Shown one piece after another: positions 1 to 8,460 of a stretch of DNA of 64,000 nucleotides (its first letter is position 1; each line of letters begins with the position of its first letter). Under the pieces are notes generated by a model. It searched no databases. It had not been told where the DNA came from and saw nothing but the letters and a program-made list of their open reading frames with translations. This DNA comes from Candidatus Rokuibacteriota bacterium (lineage in GTDB: Bacteria; Methylomirabilota; Methylomirabilia; Rokubacteriales; CSP1-6). The position numbers were made by a program, and so were the translations under genes. The stretch lies in NCBI GenBank assembly GCA_003221695.1, contig QHSX01000051.1, positions 30,843-94,842 on the forward strand, read 5' to 3'.

Positions 1-2
1 AG

Positions 3-197
3 CTCAGCGCGAAGCTCGCCGACGGGGCGTTCGCGACCGCGTTCTGCGACAAGGGACGGTTCGCGGACTTGATGGCGTCGATCCCGGTATGGCTTGTGCT
101 CGAGCCGCGCGCGGCGCTCCTCGGCGCCGCCCACGTCGCCGCGACGCTCTTGGCCGAGGGCACCGAACGCACAATCCGAGTCGGAGGCAATCAATGA
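3..197 (+). CDS. glk: Glucokinase, C-terminal end (partial)
   Basis: This is the last 64 residues of a gene that begins before the window. The visible protein carries F-C-D-K-G-R-F, then I-P-V-W-L, then L-L-G-A-A, which is the C-terminal pattern of the Glk family of ATP-dependent glucokinases (E. coli Glk has DKGRF, IPVYL and LLGS). The enzyme phosphorylates glucose to glucose-6-phosphate in the cytoplasm. Its TGA stop overlaps the ATG of the next gene as ATGA, so the two are probably translationally coupled. The glucosidase at 1589 on the same strand would supply glucose. The catalytic part is outside the window, so the assignment rests on the tail only. Confidence 0.72.
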   Translation, partial: LSAKLADGAFATAFCDKGRFADLMASIPVWLVLEPRAALLGAAHVAATLLAEGTERTIRVGGNQ

Positions 198-1570
198 TGG
201 ATCGCTACGACCTGCTCGTCATCGGTGGCGGCGCGGCCGGCATCAACGCCCTCAAGCAGGGCGTGAAGCTTGGCGTCCGCGTCGCGCTCGTGGATTCGGG
301 GCCGCTCGGAGGTACCTGCATCAACCGTGGGTGAATCCCCAAAAAGACCTTGGTAAGGTCTGGGCGGATTCACCGGCTGGTCAAGGAGGCGGGGGCCTTC
401 GGCACACGGACGGGTCCGGACGTCGCGCTCGACTGGGACACGATCGTCCGGCGCCAGCACGCGATCGTCCGCGAGCTCCAGCCGCCCGCCGCGGCCTTCG
501 AGAAGTCGGGGGCAAAAATCTACCTCGGCGAGGCGCGCTTCGTCAACGCGCACACGGTCCAGGCCGACGGCCGGCAGATCCAGGGCGACAAGATCGTCAT
601 CGCGGCGGGCTCCGAGCCGGTCGTGCCGCCGGTTCCGGGATGCGGGCTCGCGATCACCTCAGACGATCTCCTGTTCCTGCCGCAGTTCCCCCAGAGCCTC
701 GTGCTCGTCGGCGGCGGCGTGATCGGCCTCGAGATGGCGGGAGCGTTCAGCGACCTCGGCTCCACCGTCACCGTGATCGCCCGCGATCCCGAGGTTCTCC
801 CGACGCTCGACGGTGACGTCGCGGCGTATATCAGGAAAACGCTCGAGGGCCGCGGGGTGACGTTTCACCTCGGCGCGACCCTCGAGCGGCTCTCGGGCGC
901 CCGGGGTGCGATCACCGCTCACATCACGAGCGGCGGCGCGCCGCTCGCCGTCACGGCGCAGCAGGTCTGCCTGGCGATCGGACGCCGCTACACTCCGCGA
1001 CGCACCGGGACCGATGCGATCGGGCTGGAGCACGGCGGGCTGGGGCTCAGGGTCGACGCGTACCTCCGGACGACGCTGCCCCACGTCTACGCCGCGGGCG
1101 ACGCGGCGGGCAACGTGCAGCTCACACCCACCGCCGCCTACGAGGGGAAGACCGCGGCGCTCAACGCGCTCCGCGGCAACGTAGAGACCGTGGAGTACAC
1201 GGTCGTCCCGCAGACGATCTTCACGACGCCTGAAGTCGCGCGCGTCGGGCTCACGCAGGCCGAGGCCACGCGCCGCGGCGTCAAGTGTCACGTCGCCCGG
1301 CACGACCTCACGGGCGCGTCGAACGGGCGCGTGACGGGCGAGGACGGCGGCTACCTCAAGCTCGTCTTCGACGGCGCGACCGAGAAGGTCCTGGGCGTCC
1401 AGATGGTGTCCTGGGCGGCGGCGGAGCTGATCCAGCTCGCCGCCCTCGCCATTCGCACCGGCGCCAACGCCGGCCTCCTGTCGAGCCAGCTCGCGATCCA
1501 CCCGAGCCACGGCGAGCGGTTGATCAAATTCTTCGGGCACGATCACCACGAGGTCTGCGCGCCCGAGTAG
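194..1570 (+). CDS. Dihydrolipoamide dehydrogenase-like flavoprotein, probable selenoprotein (in-frame TGA = Sec47)
   Basis: This FAD- and NAD(P)-dependent disulfide oxidoreductase belongs to the Lpd/MerA/glutathione reductase family. Starting at ATG 194 (GGAGG six bases upstream) it would have 458 residues, normal for the family. Visible motifs are the FAD-binding V-I-G-G-G-A-A-G near residue 9, a second nucleotide fold V-G-G-G-V-I-G-L-E, Y-A-A-G-D-A-A-G, and the C-terminal H436-P-S-H-G-E441 His-Glu pair. The redox motif reads G-G-T-C42-I-N-R-G-TGA-I-P-K-K, so the TGA at 332-334 is exactly the second Cys of CxxxxC (position 47). The reading frame is open on both sides and a SECIS-like hairpin follows. 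Read without recoding, the product would be a 46-residue peptide. Alternatives are a point-mutated pseudogene or a sequencing error. The natural substrate is unknown: there is no HMA domain and no lipoyl-enzyme partner nearby. Confidence 0.82.
332..372 (+). promoter_or_regulatory. Candidate bacterial SECIS element downstream of in-frame TGA
   Basis: The outer stem pairs 332-338 with 366-372 (7 bp, starting at the TGA itself). The inner stem pairs 345-351 with 355-361 (7 bp) and closes a GGU loop at 352-354. The loop starts 17 nt after the TGA and begins with G, both within the published bacterial SECIS consensus (loop 16-37 nt from UGA, G in the first two loop positions). The codons here (AAA, TTG, GTA, AGG, TCT, ATT) are unusually AT-rich for this genome, consistent with RNA-level constraint. 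No SelA, SelB, SelD or tRNA-Sec gene lies in the window. Confidence 0.7.
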
Positions 1571-1588
1571 CGCCGAACGGTGTGAGGA

Positions 1589-4216
1589 GTGACCAAGGAG
1601 GAGCTGAGGCTCAAGGAGGCCCGGGAGCGGAGCGCTCACTGGAAGCGCTGGGGGCCCTACCTCGCCGAGCGGCAGTGGGGCACGGTGCGCGAGGACTACA
1701 GCCCCCACGGCACCGCCTGGGATTTCTTCCCCCACGACCACGCCCGGTCGCGCGCCTACCGCTGGGGTGAGGACGGCCTGGGCGGGATCACCGACAACCA
1801 CGGGCGCCTCTGCTTCGCCCTGGCCCTCTGGAACGGCCATGATCCCATTCTCAAGGAGCGGCTGTTCGGGCTGACCGGCCCCGAGGGCAACCACGGCGAG
1901 GACGTGAAGGAGTACTACTTCTATCTCGACTCGACACCGACGCACTCCTACATGAAGTTCCTCTACAAGTACCCGCAGGCGGCGTTCCCGTACGGGACCC
2001 TGATCGAGGAAAACGGAGGGCGGGACCGGCAGGCGCCCGAGTTCGAGCTGATCGACACGGGCGTCTTCGACGGCGACCGTTACTTCGACGTGCTGGTCGA
2101 GTACGCGAAGGCGGCGCCCGACGACCTCCTGATCCGGGTCACCGCGGTGAACCGCGGCCCCGGGGAGGCGACGCTCCACCTGCTGCCGACCCTCTGGTAT
2201 CGGAACACGTGGTCGTGGAACCCGGCGGGCCCCGAGCGACCGGTGCTGCGTCAGGGGGTGGCCACGGCCGGCCACGTCGTGATCGAGGGCGAGCACCCCT
2301 CGCTCGGGGCGCGCTGGCTCTACTGCGAGGGCGCACCCGAGCTGCGCTTCACCGAGAACGAGACCAATACAGAGCGCCTGTGGCGGGCGCCGAATCGGGC
2401 GCGCTACGTGAAGGACGGCATCGGCCGCTCCGTGGTCGCGGGGGAGCGGGACGCCGTCAACCCGGCCGCGGTCGGCACGAAGGCGGCCGCGTATCATCGC
2501 TGGACGCTCGCGCCCGGCGAGAGCCGGTCGACACGCTTGCGGCTCGCGAACACGCCGATTCCGGGCGACCCGTTCGGGCGGGAGTTCGACAGCACGTGTA
2601 CCCGGCGCCTGGCCGAGGCGGACGAGTTCTACGCGACCGTGATCCCCAAGGCCCTGTCGGACGACGCCAAGAGCGTCATGCGACAGGCCTTCGCCGGGCT
2701 GCTCTGGTCCAAGCAGTTCTACCACTACGACGTCCGGCGCTGGCTCGAGGGCGACCCGGGGTCGCCGCCGCCCCCGCCCGAGCGGTGGCAAGGGCGGAAC
2801 CGCGAGTGGCTCCACCTCTACAACGAGGACGTCGTCTCGATGCCGGACAAGTGGGAGTACCCGTGGTACGCGGCGTGGGATCTCGCGTTCCACATGATTC
2901 CGCTCGCGCTGATCGACCCCGACTTCGCCAAGGCGCAACTCGTCCTGTTCCTGCGCGAGTGGTACATGCATCCGAACGGGCAGCTTCCGGCGTACGAGTG
3001 GGCGCTCGGTGACGTGAACCCGCCGGTACACGCGTGGGCGGCCCTGCGCGTGTACCGGATCGAGCGACGGCTCCGGGGCAAGGGGGATCGGACGTTCCTG
3101 GCGCGGGTGTTCCACAAGCTCCTGCTGAACTTCACGTGGTGGGTGAACCGCGAGGACGCCGAGGGGAAGAACGTCTTCCAGGGGGGGTTTCTCGGGCTCG
3201 ACAACATCGGGGTGTTCGACCGGTCGGCGCCGCTGCCGACGGGGGGCCACATCGAGCAGTCCGACGGCACCTCGTGGATGGGGATGTACTGTCTGAACAT
3301 GCTGGCGATCGCGCTCGAGCTGGCGAAGGAGGACCCGGCGTACGAGGACGTGGCCTCGAAGTTCTTCGAGCACTTCGTCTACATCGCTCACGCCATGAAC
3401 ACCCTCGACCTCTGGGACGAGGTCGACGGCTTCTATTACGACGTGCTCCGCACCGACGGCGCGGCCTGCCGGCTCAAGGTGCGCTCGATGGTCGGGCTCA
3501 TCCCGCTCTTCGCGGTGGAGACGCTCGAGCCCGAGGTCGTGGAGAGGCTCCACGGCTTCAAGCGCCGGATGCAGTGGTTCATCGACAATCATCCGGAGTT
3601 CCGCGAGCACGTCGAGACGGCGACGAAGCCGGGCGTGGGGCCGCGGCGTCTGCTCGCGATCGTGCCGCGTGAGCGGCTGCCGCGCGTGCTTGGCTATATG
3701 CTGGACGAGGCCGAGTTCTTCTCGCCCCACGGGATCCGCGCCGTCTCACGCTTCCACAAGGACCACCCGTACGTGCTCAGCCTGAACGGGACGGAGCACC
3801 GGGTCGACTACGAGCCCGCCGAGTCCACGGGCGGGCTCTTCGGCGGCAACTCGAACTGGCGGGGGCCGGTCTGGTTCCCGGTGAACTATCTCCTGATCGA
3901 GTCGCTCCAGCGCTGCCACCATTTCTACGGCGACGGCATGAAGGTCCCCTGCCCGACGGGCTCCGGCCGGATGCTCAACCTCTGGGAGGTGGCCGCCGAG
4001 CTCTCGCGACGGCTCGCGCGGATCTTCCTCCGGGGCAGGGACGGTCGGCGCCCTGTCTACGGCGGGACGGAGAAGTTCCAGCGCGACCCCCACTGGCGCG
4101 ACCTGATCCTCTTCCACGAGTACTTCCACGGCGACACCGGCGCCGGCATCGGCGCGAGCCACCAGACGGGCTGGACCGGCCTCGTCGCCAAGCTTCTCCA
4201 GCAGAGCGGGGAGTAG
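1589..4216 (+). CDS. MGH1-like / GH63-related glucosidase
   Basis: The 875-residue cytoplasmic protein (no signal peptide) resembles bacterial glucosidases with the six-hairpin mannosylglycerate-hydrolase-like domain related to GH63 glucosidases. The N-terminal half is a beta-rich domain with [21 protein letters not shown] and D-N-H-G-R-L-C-F. The C-terminal half is alpha/alpha-barrel-like, with [10 protein letters not shown] and [17 protein letters not shown]. It probably removes glucose from alpha-glucosides. The GTG start has G-A-G-G-A immediately upstream, and the gene follows the flavoprotein gene by 18 nt, so glk, the flavoprotein and this gene may form one operon. The exact substrate cannot be read from sequence. 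Confidence 0.78.
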   Translation: MTKEELRLKEARERSAHWKRWGPYLAERQWGTVREDYSPHGTAWDFFPHDHARSRAYRWGEDGLGGITDNHGRLCFALALWNGHDPILKERLFGLTGPEGNHGEDVKEYYFYLDSTPTHSYMKFLYKYPQAAFPYGTLIEENGGRDRQAPEFELIDTGVFDGDRYFDVLVEYAKAAPDDLLIRVTAVNRGPGEATLHLLPTLWYRNTWSWNPAGPERPVLRQGVATAGHVVIEGEHPSLGARWLYCEGAPELRFTENETNTERLWRAPNRARYVKDGIGRSVVAGERDAVNPAAVGTKAAAYHRWTLAPGESRSTRLRLANTPIPGDPFGREFDSTCTRRLAEADEFYATVIPKALSDDAKSVMRQAFAGLLWSKQFYHYDVRRWLEGDPGSPPPPPERWQGRNREWLHLYNEDVVSMPDKWEYPWYAAWDLAFHMIPLALIDPDFAKAQLVLFLREWYMHPNGQLPAYEWALGDVNPPVHAWAALRVYRIERRLRGKGDRTFLARVFHKLLLNFTWWVNREDAEGKNVFQGGFLGLDNIGVFDRSAPLPTGGHIEQSDGTSWMGMYCLNMLAIALELAKEDPAYEDVASKFFEHFVYIAHAMNTLDLWDEVDGFYYDVLRTDGAACRLKVRSMVGLIPLFAVETLEPEVVERLHGFKRRMQWFIDNHPEFREHVETATKPGVGPRRLLAIVPRERLPRVLGYMLDEAEFFSPHGIRAVSRFHKDHPYVLSLNGTEHRVDYEPAESTGGLFGGNSNWRGPVWFPVNYLLIESLQRCHHFYGDGMKVPCPTGSGRMLNLWEVAAELSRRLARIFLRGRDGRRPVYGGTEKFQRDPHWRDLILFHEYFHGDTGAGIGASHQTGWTGLVAKLLQQSGE

Positions 4217-4241
4217 CGTTACACTCCTCTCACGCCCGCTG

Positions 4242-4290
4242 CGTCGCCCTCTTGGCGACGGGTGAAGCCTCGGCGCTGCGGCCAGCGCCG
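4242..4290. terminator. Double hairpin between convergent genes
   Basis: Two hairpins lie between the convergent genes ending at 4216 and 4365. The first is CGTCGCC (4242-4248) with GGCGACG (4254-4260) and a CTCTT loop. The second is CGGCGCTG (4271-4278) with CAGCGCCG (4283-4290). There is no U-tract. A bidirectional terminator is inferred from position and stem strength. Confidence 0.4.
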
Positions 4291-4364
4291 GAAGTCGGGG
4301 AAGGTGGCCCCCGAGCCATCGCCGCGGATAGCCGCCGGAGTAACGTCCGGCCGGCGGGCTCGCC

Positions 4365-5366
4365 TCAGGCGCGGCCTTCCAGCGCCCGCTGGAGCTGGTC
4401 CAGATGGTTGTCGTCGTGCCACGCCATGACGGCCACCCAATCGCCGATCGTCATCCGGCCGCGCACGGCGTGAAGCCCGCCCCGCTGCCAGTCGGACGGG
4501 CCGAGATTCCGTAGGAAGGCTAACGCCTCCTCTCGCCGCTTGCGGAACGCCTCGAGCGCGCGCTCGGCGTCGCACCGGAGGTACTGGCGCTCCTCGGCCC
4601 AGCGATCGGCGAGGTCGGGGGCCGGGGCGAGCAGCTTCGGCTCGTCCATGGAGAGGATCGTCTGGAAACGACCCATGAAGACTTCCTCGGTGTCCCGGAG
4701 ATGGCAGACGACCTCCTTGGCCGCCCAGTTCTTCGGGTCGGGCCGGCGTGACAGCGCGGCCTCCCTCTGGCCCTTGATCGCGGCGGCGAGGTCGGTGGCC
4801 GTTCGCTCCATCCGTTCCAGGTTCGCTTCGGGCGGGAGCTTCAGGCGCTCCTCGATCGTCACCATGACGGTTCTCCTCTCGGGCACGAGCTGGTAGAAGA
4901 GGCTCGACTCGCGCTTGTAGAAGCCCTCCGTGTGGAACGAGTCCTTCAGGCGGAGCCCCGTGTAGTCGACGTGATGCCCGACCTCGTGGAGCAGGGTCCG
5001 GAGGAAGGTGCGGAACGCGACCACGCGCTTCTGCTTGGCCGTCCGCATCCAGAGCTGGATCTTCGGCGGCTTGCCGCGCTCGTTGGTATAGAGGCCGTGG
5101 AGCTCGCCCCAGCGCGCGTGGGGTCGGGCCGCCAGCACGGTGACCTCGACCGGCGGCAACCCCATGGCGTCGGTGAGCCCGCGAATCAGCGCCCGGCTCG
5201 CCGCCTGGGTCGCCGCGCGGTCTTCCGCCTTCAACGCCGTCTCCAACGCCGCGACGCGTGGGTGGAGGTCGGCCGGCCGCTCCAGGCGGACCTCGGTGAG
5301 CGCGTCGCTCTTCCGGTAGATCGCCTGCTGCGCGCGCGTGAGCCGGGCGTAGTACGCGAACACCAC
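4365..5366 (-). CDS. Zinc metallopeptidase-like domain fused to DinB-like domain
   Basis: The 333-residue protein has two parts. Residues 1-165 carry H-E-V-G-H-H at 127-132, a zincin-type HExxH site, followed by H-V-D-Y. Residues 169-333 form a DinB/YfiT-like four-helix domain with N-W-A-A-K-E-V-V-C-H-L-R-D near its start and a C-terminal H-D-D-N-H that would complete a metal-binding triad. An internal Met (M-V-T-I-E-E-R-L) stands exactly where a free DinB protein would begin, so this may be a fusion of two genes. The start is taken as the GTG pair at 5361-5366, just after the crotonase stop. It is the last gene of the acyl-CoA operon. The substrate is unknown. Confidence 0.7.
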   Translation of the reverse strand: MVFAYYARLTRAQQAIYRKSDALTEVRLERPADLHPRVAALETALKAEDRAATQAASRALIRGLTDAMGLPPVEVTVLAARPHARWGELHGLYTNERGKPPKIQLWMRTAKQKRVVAFRTFLRTLLHEVGHHVDYTGLRLKDSFHTEGFYKRESSLFYQLVPERRTVMVTIEERLKLPPEANLERMERTATDLAAAIKGQREAALSRRPDPKNWAAKEVVCHLRDTEEVFMGRFQTILSMDEPKLLAPAPDLADRWAEERQYLRCDAERALEAFRKRREEALAFLRNLGPSDWQRGGLHAVRGRMTIGDWVAVMAWHDDNHLDQLQRALEGRA

Positions 5367-5371
5367 CGCGC

Positions 5372-6154
5372 TTACGTGCCCGAAAAGCGAGGCTTGCGCT
5401 TCTCGAGGAACGCCTTCGCGCCCTCGACGCGGTCCTCGGTGGTGCGGAGGAGTGTCGCCAGGTCGTTCTCGAGGCGGAGCCCGTCGGCGAGCGGCAGCTC
5501 GAGCCCCTTGACGACCGCCTCCTTGGCGTAGCGGAGCGCCACCGGCGCCTTGTCGGCGAGCGCGCGCGCGAGCTCCCGCGCCGCCGGGAGCACGCCCGCC
5601 GCGGGCACGACCCGCTCGACGAGCCCGAGGGAGAGCGCCTCGCGCGCGTCGATGCGCGCGCCGGTCAGGATCATCTCGAGCGCCTTGCCGCGGCCGATCA
5701 GGCGCGGGAGCCGCTGCGTGCCGCCTCCGCCGGGGATGATCGCGAGGTTGATCTCGGTCAAGCCGAGCTGCGCGTCCTCTGACGCGATCCGGAGATCGCA
5801 CGCGAGCGCCAGCTCGAGCCCGCCGCCGAGCGCGTAGCCCCGGATCGCGGCGATGATCGGCTGGGGGCAGCGGTCCATCGCCGCGCGGAAGTCCACGCGT
5901 CGACGGCTCTCGCGGAAGCGGACGGGCGCCTCGCGCTCGACGAACTCGCGGATGTCGGCGCCCGCCGAAAAGGCGCGTTCGCCCGCGCCCGTGACGACCA
6001 CGACGCGCACCGCGTCGCTCGTGGCCAGGTCGCCGAAGCAGCGCGTGAGCTCGCGGCGCATCGGCTCGTTCATCGCGTTATGGACCGCGGGCCGGTTGAG
6101 CGTGACGGTCGCGACGCCGTCGGCCACGTCGTAGAGGATCGTCGCGTCGGTCAT
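5372..6154 (-). CDS. Enoyl-CoA hydratase/isomerase family protein
   Basis: This 260-residue crotonase-fold enzyme would hydrate 2-enoyl-CoA thioesters in the cytoplasm. The oxyanion-hole segment and both catalytic glutamates of true hydratases are visible: G-G-G-L-E-L-A (first Glu) and G-L-T-E-I-N (second Glu), followed by I-P-G-G-G-G-T-Q-R-L. The ATG overlaps the upstream CoA-transferase stop by 4 nt, so the two are translationally coupled. With two acyl-CoA dehydrogenases and a CoA-transferase in the same operon it fits a beta-oxidation-like route for an organic acid that enters as a CoA ester by CoA transfer. The chain length and substrate cannot be assigned. Confidence 0.88.
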   Translation of the reverse strand: MTDATILYDVADGVATVTLNRPAVHNAMNEPMRRELTRCFGDLATSDAVRVVVVTGAGERAFSAGADIREFVEREAPVRFRESRRRVDFRAAMDRCPQPIIAAIRGYALGGGLELALACDLRIASEDAQLGLTEINLAIIPGGGGTQRLPRLIGRGKALEMILTGARIDAREALSLGLVERVVPAAGVLPAARELARALADKAPVALRYAKEAVVKGLELPLADGLRLENDLATLLRTTEDRVEGAKAFLEKRKPRFSGT

Positions 6155-7311
6155 CGGCGGGGGCCTCCCAACACGCGGCGCGCGTGGAGCGCGGCGATCT
6201 CGGCATCCGTGTAGCCGAGCTCACTCAGGATCGCGTCGGTGTGCTGGCCGAGCGTCGGTGGTGGACCCGGATCTCGCGTCGGCGTCTCGGCGAAGACGAG
6301 CGGCTGGCCCATCAGGCGGAGGCGGCCGACCTCGGGATGGTCGTACTCGTGGACCAGGCCGTGATGGCGCACCGCCGGGTCCTCGAAGAAGTCGAGCAGC
6401 GGCTGCACGGGCGCCGCCGGAATGTCGTGGGCGGCCAGGACGTCGAGCCACTCGGCGCGGGATTGCTCGCGGAACCGCGCCTCGAGGATCGGCAGGAGAT
6501 CCGCGTTGTTCTGGATGCGCAGGAGCCAGGAGCCGAAGCGCGGATCGTCGGCGAGGTGCTCGAGGCCGAGCGCCTTGCAGAGCTTGACCCAGAAGGACTG
6601 GTTGCCGACCGCGAGGAAGAACCATTGGCCGTCGCCCGCCTGGTAGAGGCGATAGGTCGGGTTGTCGCGGACCAGCGAGGGCTTGCTCGGGTAGTCGACG
6701 GCGACCCCCGACTGGAGCGCCAGCACGCCCCTCAGGAGTGAGGTCTCGACGCGCTGGCCCCGCCCCGTGCGCTCGCGCGCGAAGAGGGCCGCGAGGATGG
6801 CCTGGGTCGCCAGCGCCGCCGTGTAGTAGTCGGTCGGCGCCGTGCGGAGGTACTGGGGCGGCCCGCCGAAGCCCTGGAGCGTCATGAGGCCGCCGAGCGC
6901 CTGGAAGATCGGATCGAAGCCCGGACGCTCGACGCCCGGGCCCGTGGAGCCGAACGCGGTGACCGAGCAGTAGACGAGGCGCGGGTTGAGCGCGGCGAGC
7001 CGCGTCCAGCCGACGCCGAGGCGCTCGGCGACGCCGGGCCGCATGTTCTCCATGACCACGTCGCCGCGCGCCGCGAGCCGCTCGACGACCTCACGACCCT
7101 CCGGGGTCTTGAGGTCCACGCTGATCGAGCGCTTGCCGCGGTTCCACCCGAAGAACCCCGGTAGCTCACGGAACGAGTCGCCCTCGGGCGACTCCACCTT
7201 GACGACGTCGGCGCCCAGATCGGCGAGCTGCATCGCGGCGTACGCGCCGGCGATGTAGCTCGTGAGATCGACGACACGGATCCCGTCGAGCGGCGGTGGT
7301 TGGGTGGCCAC
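6151..7311 (-). CDS. CaiB/BaiF family CoA-transferase (family III)
   Basis: The 386-residue protein shows the family III signature: I-R-V-V-D-L-T-S near the start, G-A-D-V-V-K-V-E, N-R-G-K-R-S-I-S-V-D-L-K, and a T-D-Y-Y-T-A-A segment holding the Asp that forms the acyl-anhydride intermediate. These enzymes transfer CoA between a donor thioester and a carboxylic acid. It sits between acyl-CoA dehydrogenase and crotonase genes in one operon, so it probably activates the acid that the operon degrades. The start ATG is 26 nt downstream of the dehydrogenase stop. The substrate is not predictable because the family is broad. Confidence 0.88.
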   Translation of the reverse strand: MATQPPPLDGIRVVDLTSYIAGAYAAMQLADLGADVVKVESPEGDSFRELPGFFGWNRGKRSISVDLKTPEGREVVERLAARGDVVMENMRPGVAERLGVGWTRLAALNPRLVYCSVTAFGSTGPGVERPGFDPIFQALGGLMTLQGFGGPPQYLRTAPTDYYTAALATQAILAALFARERTGRGQRVETSLLRGVLALQSGVAVDYPSKPSLVRDNPTYRLYQAGDGQWFFLAVGNQSFWVKLCKALGLEHLADDPRFGSWLLRIQNNADLLPILEARFREQSRAEWLDVLAAHDIPAAPVQPLLDFFEDPAVRHHGLVHEYDHPEVGRLRLMGQPLVFAETPTRDPGPPPTLGQHTDAILSELGYTDAEIAALHARRVLGGPRR

Positions 7312-7337
7312 GGGGAGCGGCGCGGGGCTCCCGCGGC

Positions 7338-8456
7338 CTACGCGGCGACCCGCCGGACGATCAGCTCACGGTGATGGTCGGCGTCCCCGTACATCGCCTC
7401 GAGCGCCTTCGCACGCTTGAAGTAGAGGTGCAGGTCGTACTCCCACGTGAACCCGATGCCCCCGTGCACCTGAATCGCCTCGCCGCAGACGCGGCGCGCG
7501 GCGTCGCCCACGTACGCCTTGGCGACCGACGGTGCGAGCTCCGCGTCCTCGGCCTTCGCGTCGAGCGCCCACGCGGCGTAGTAGACGGCCGAGTGCGAGT
7601 TCTCGACCTCCAGGAGCATCTCGGCGCACTTGTGGCGGATCGCCTGGAAGGACCCGATCGGCTGCCCGAACTGCTCGCGCACCTTCGCGTAGCCGACGGC
7701 CATGTCGAGGCACCGCCGCGCGGCCCCGAGCATCTCCGCCGCCGCGCCGACCGCGCCGCGCCTGAGCAGGCTCGCCAGCAACGGTCCCGCCTGGCCGGGG
7801 GCGCCGAGGACGGCGTCGCCCGCCACGGGCGTCCCCTCCAGCGTGACGGTGACGAGACGGGTCGCCCCATCCATCACCTGCGCCGGTTCGAGCGTGAGCC
7901 CCGCGGCCCCCGGGTCCACGAGGAAGAGCGTGAGCCCGTCGGGCGTCCGCGCGGGCACCAGGAGCACGTCGGCGACATGGGCCCACGGGACGAACCGCTT
8001 CGTGCCCGAGAGCGTCCAGCCCGTCGCTCGCTTCTCCGCGCGGGCCTGGGTCGCCTCGGGGCGCCAGTCGAGATCGGCGTCGAGGAAGGCGAGCGTCGCC
8101 CGGGCGTCGCCGGTGGCGATCGCGGACAGCCAACGCTTTCGCTGCCCGTCGGTGCCCGACTCCTCGATCGCCCGGGCGGCGAGGACCGTCGGCAGGTACG
8201 GGCCGGGCACGGCGGCGCGCCCCATCTCCTCGAGGAGGATCGCGGTCTCGACCATGCCGAGCCCGCTTCCGCCGTGCGCCTCCGGGAGGGAGAGGCCGAG
8301 CCAGCCGAGCTCCCCCATCTCTTTCCACAGCGTCTCGCTCTCGCCCCGCGGGTCGTCCCAGAGCAGCCGCACGGTCGCGGGCGTCATGTGCTCGTCGAGG
8401 AAGGCGCGCGCCGAGTTTTTTAGTAATTGCTGGTCGGAGCTGAACGCGAAGTTCAT
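7338..8456 (-). CDS. Acyl-CoA dehydrogenase
   Basis: This 372-residue flavoprotein of the acyl-CoA dehydrogenase fold (helical N-domain, central beta-domain, C-terminal four-helix domain) would oxidise an acyl-CoA at the alpha-beta bond and pass electrons to an electron-transfer flavoprotein. Typical segments are L-G-W-L-G-L-S-L-P-E-A-H-G-G-S-G-L-G, V-R-E-Q-F-G-Q-P-I-G-S-F-Q-A-I-R-H and Q-V-H-G-G-I-G-F-T-W-E-Y-D-L-H-L-Y. The usual Y-E-G-T catalytic-Glu loop is not evident. It lies 4 nt downstream of a second dehydrogenase, a pairing often seen for heteromeric (FadE alpha/beta) enzymes, so the two may form one complex. Confidence 0.87.
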   Translation of the reverse strand: MNFAFSSDQQLLKNSARAFLDEHMTPATVRLLWDDPRGESETLWKEMGELGWLGLSLPEAHGGSGLGMVETAILLEEMGRAAVPGPYLPTVLAARAIEESGTDGQRKRWLSAIATGDARATLAFLDADLDWRPEATQARAEKRATGWTLSGTKRFVPWAHVADVLLVPARTPDGLTLFLVDPGAAGLTLEPAQVMDGATRLVTVTLEGTPVAGDAVLGAPGQAGPLLASLLRRGAVGAAAEMLGAARRCLDMAVGYAKVREQFGQPIGSFQAIRHKCAEMLLEVENSHSAVYYAAWALDAKAEDAELAPSVAKAYVGDAARRVCGEAIQVHGGIGFTWEYDLHLYFKRAKALEAMYGDADHHRELIVRRVAA

Positions 8457-8460
8457 GGCG

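Noticed and set aside
332..334. Treating the in-frame TGA as a simple pseudogene mutation
   Set aside because: A random nonsense mutation would not be expected to fall exactly on the redox Cys with a SECIS-like hairpin behind it and an otherwise intact enzyme. It remains the main alternative but is less likely.
659..3730. A 1023-codon open frame on the minus strand opposite the flavoprotein and glucosidase genes
   Set aside because: It is antisense to two clearly recognisable enzymes, has low-complexity Arg/Pro/Val/Glu composition and no domain. Such long antisense frames are expected in very GC-rich DNA.
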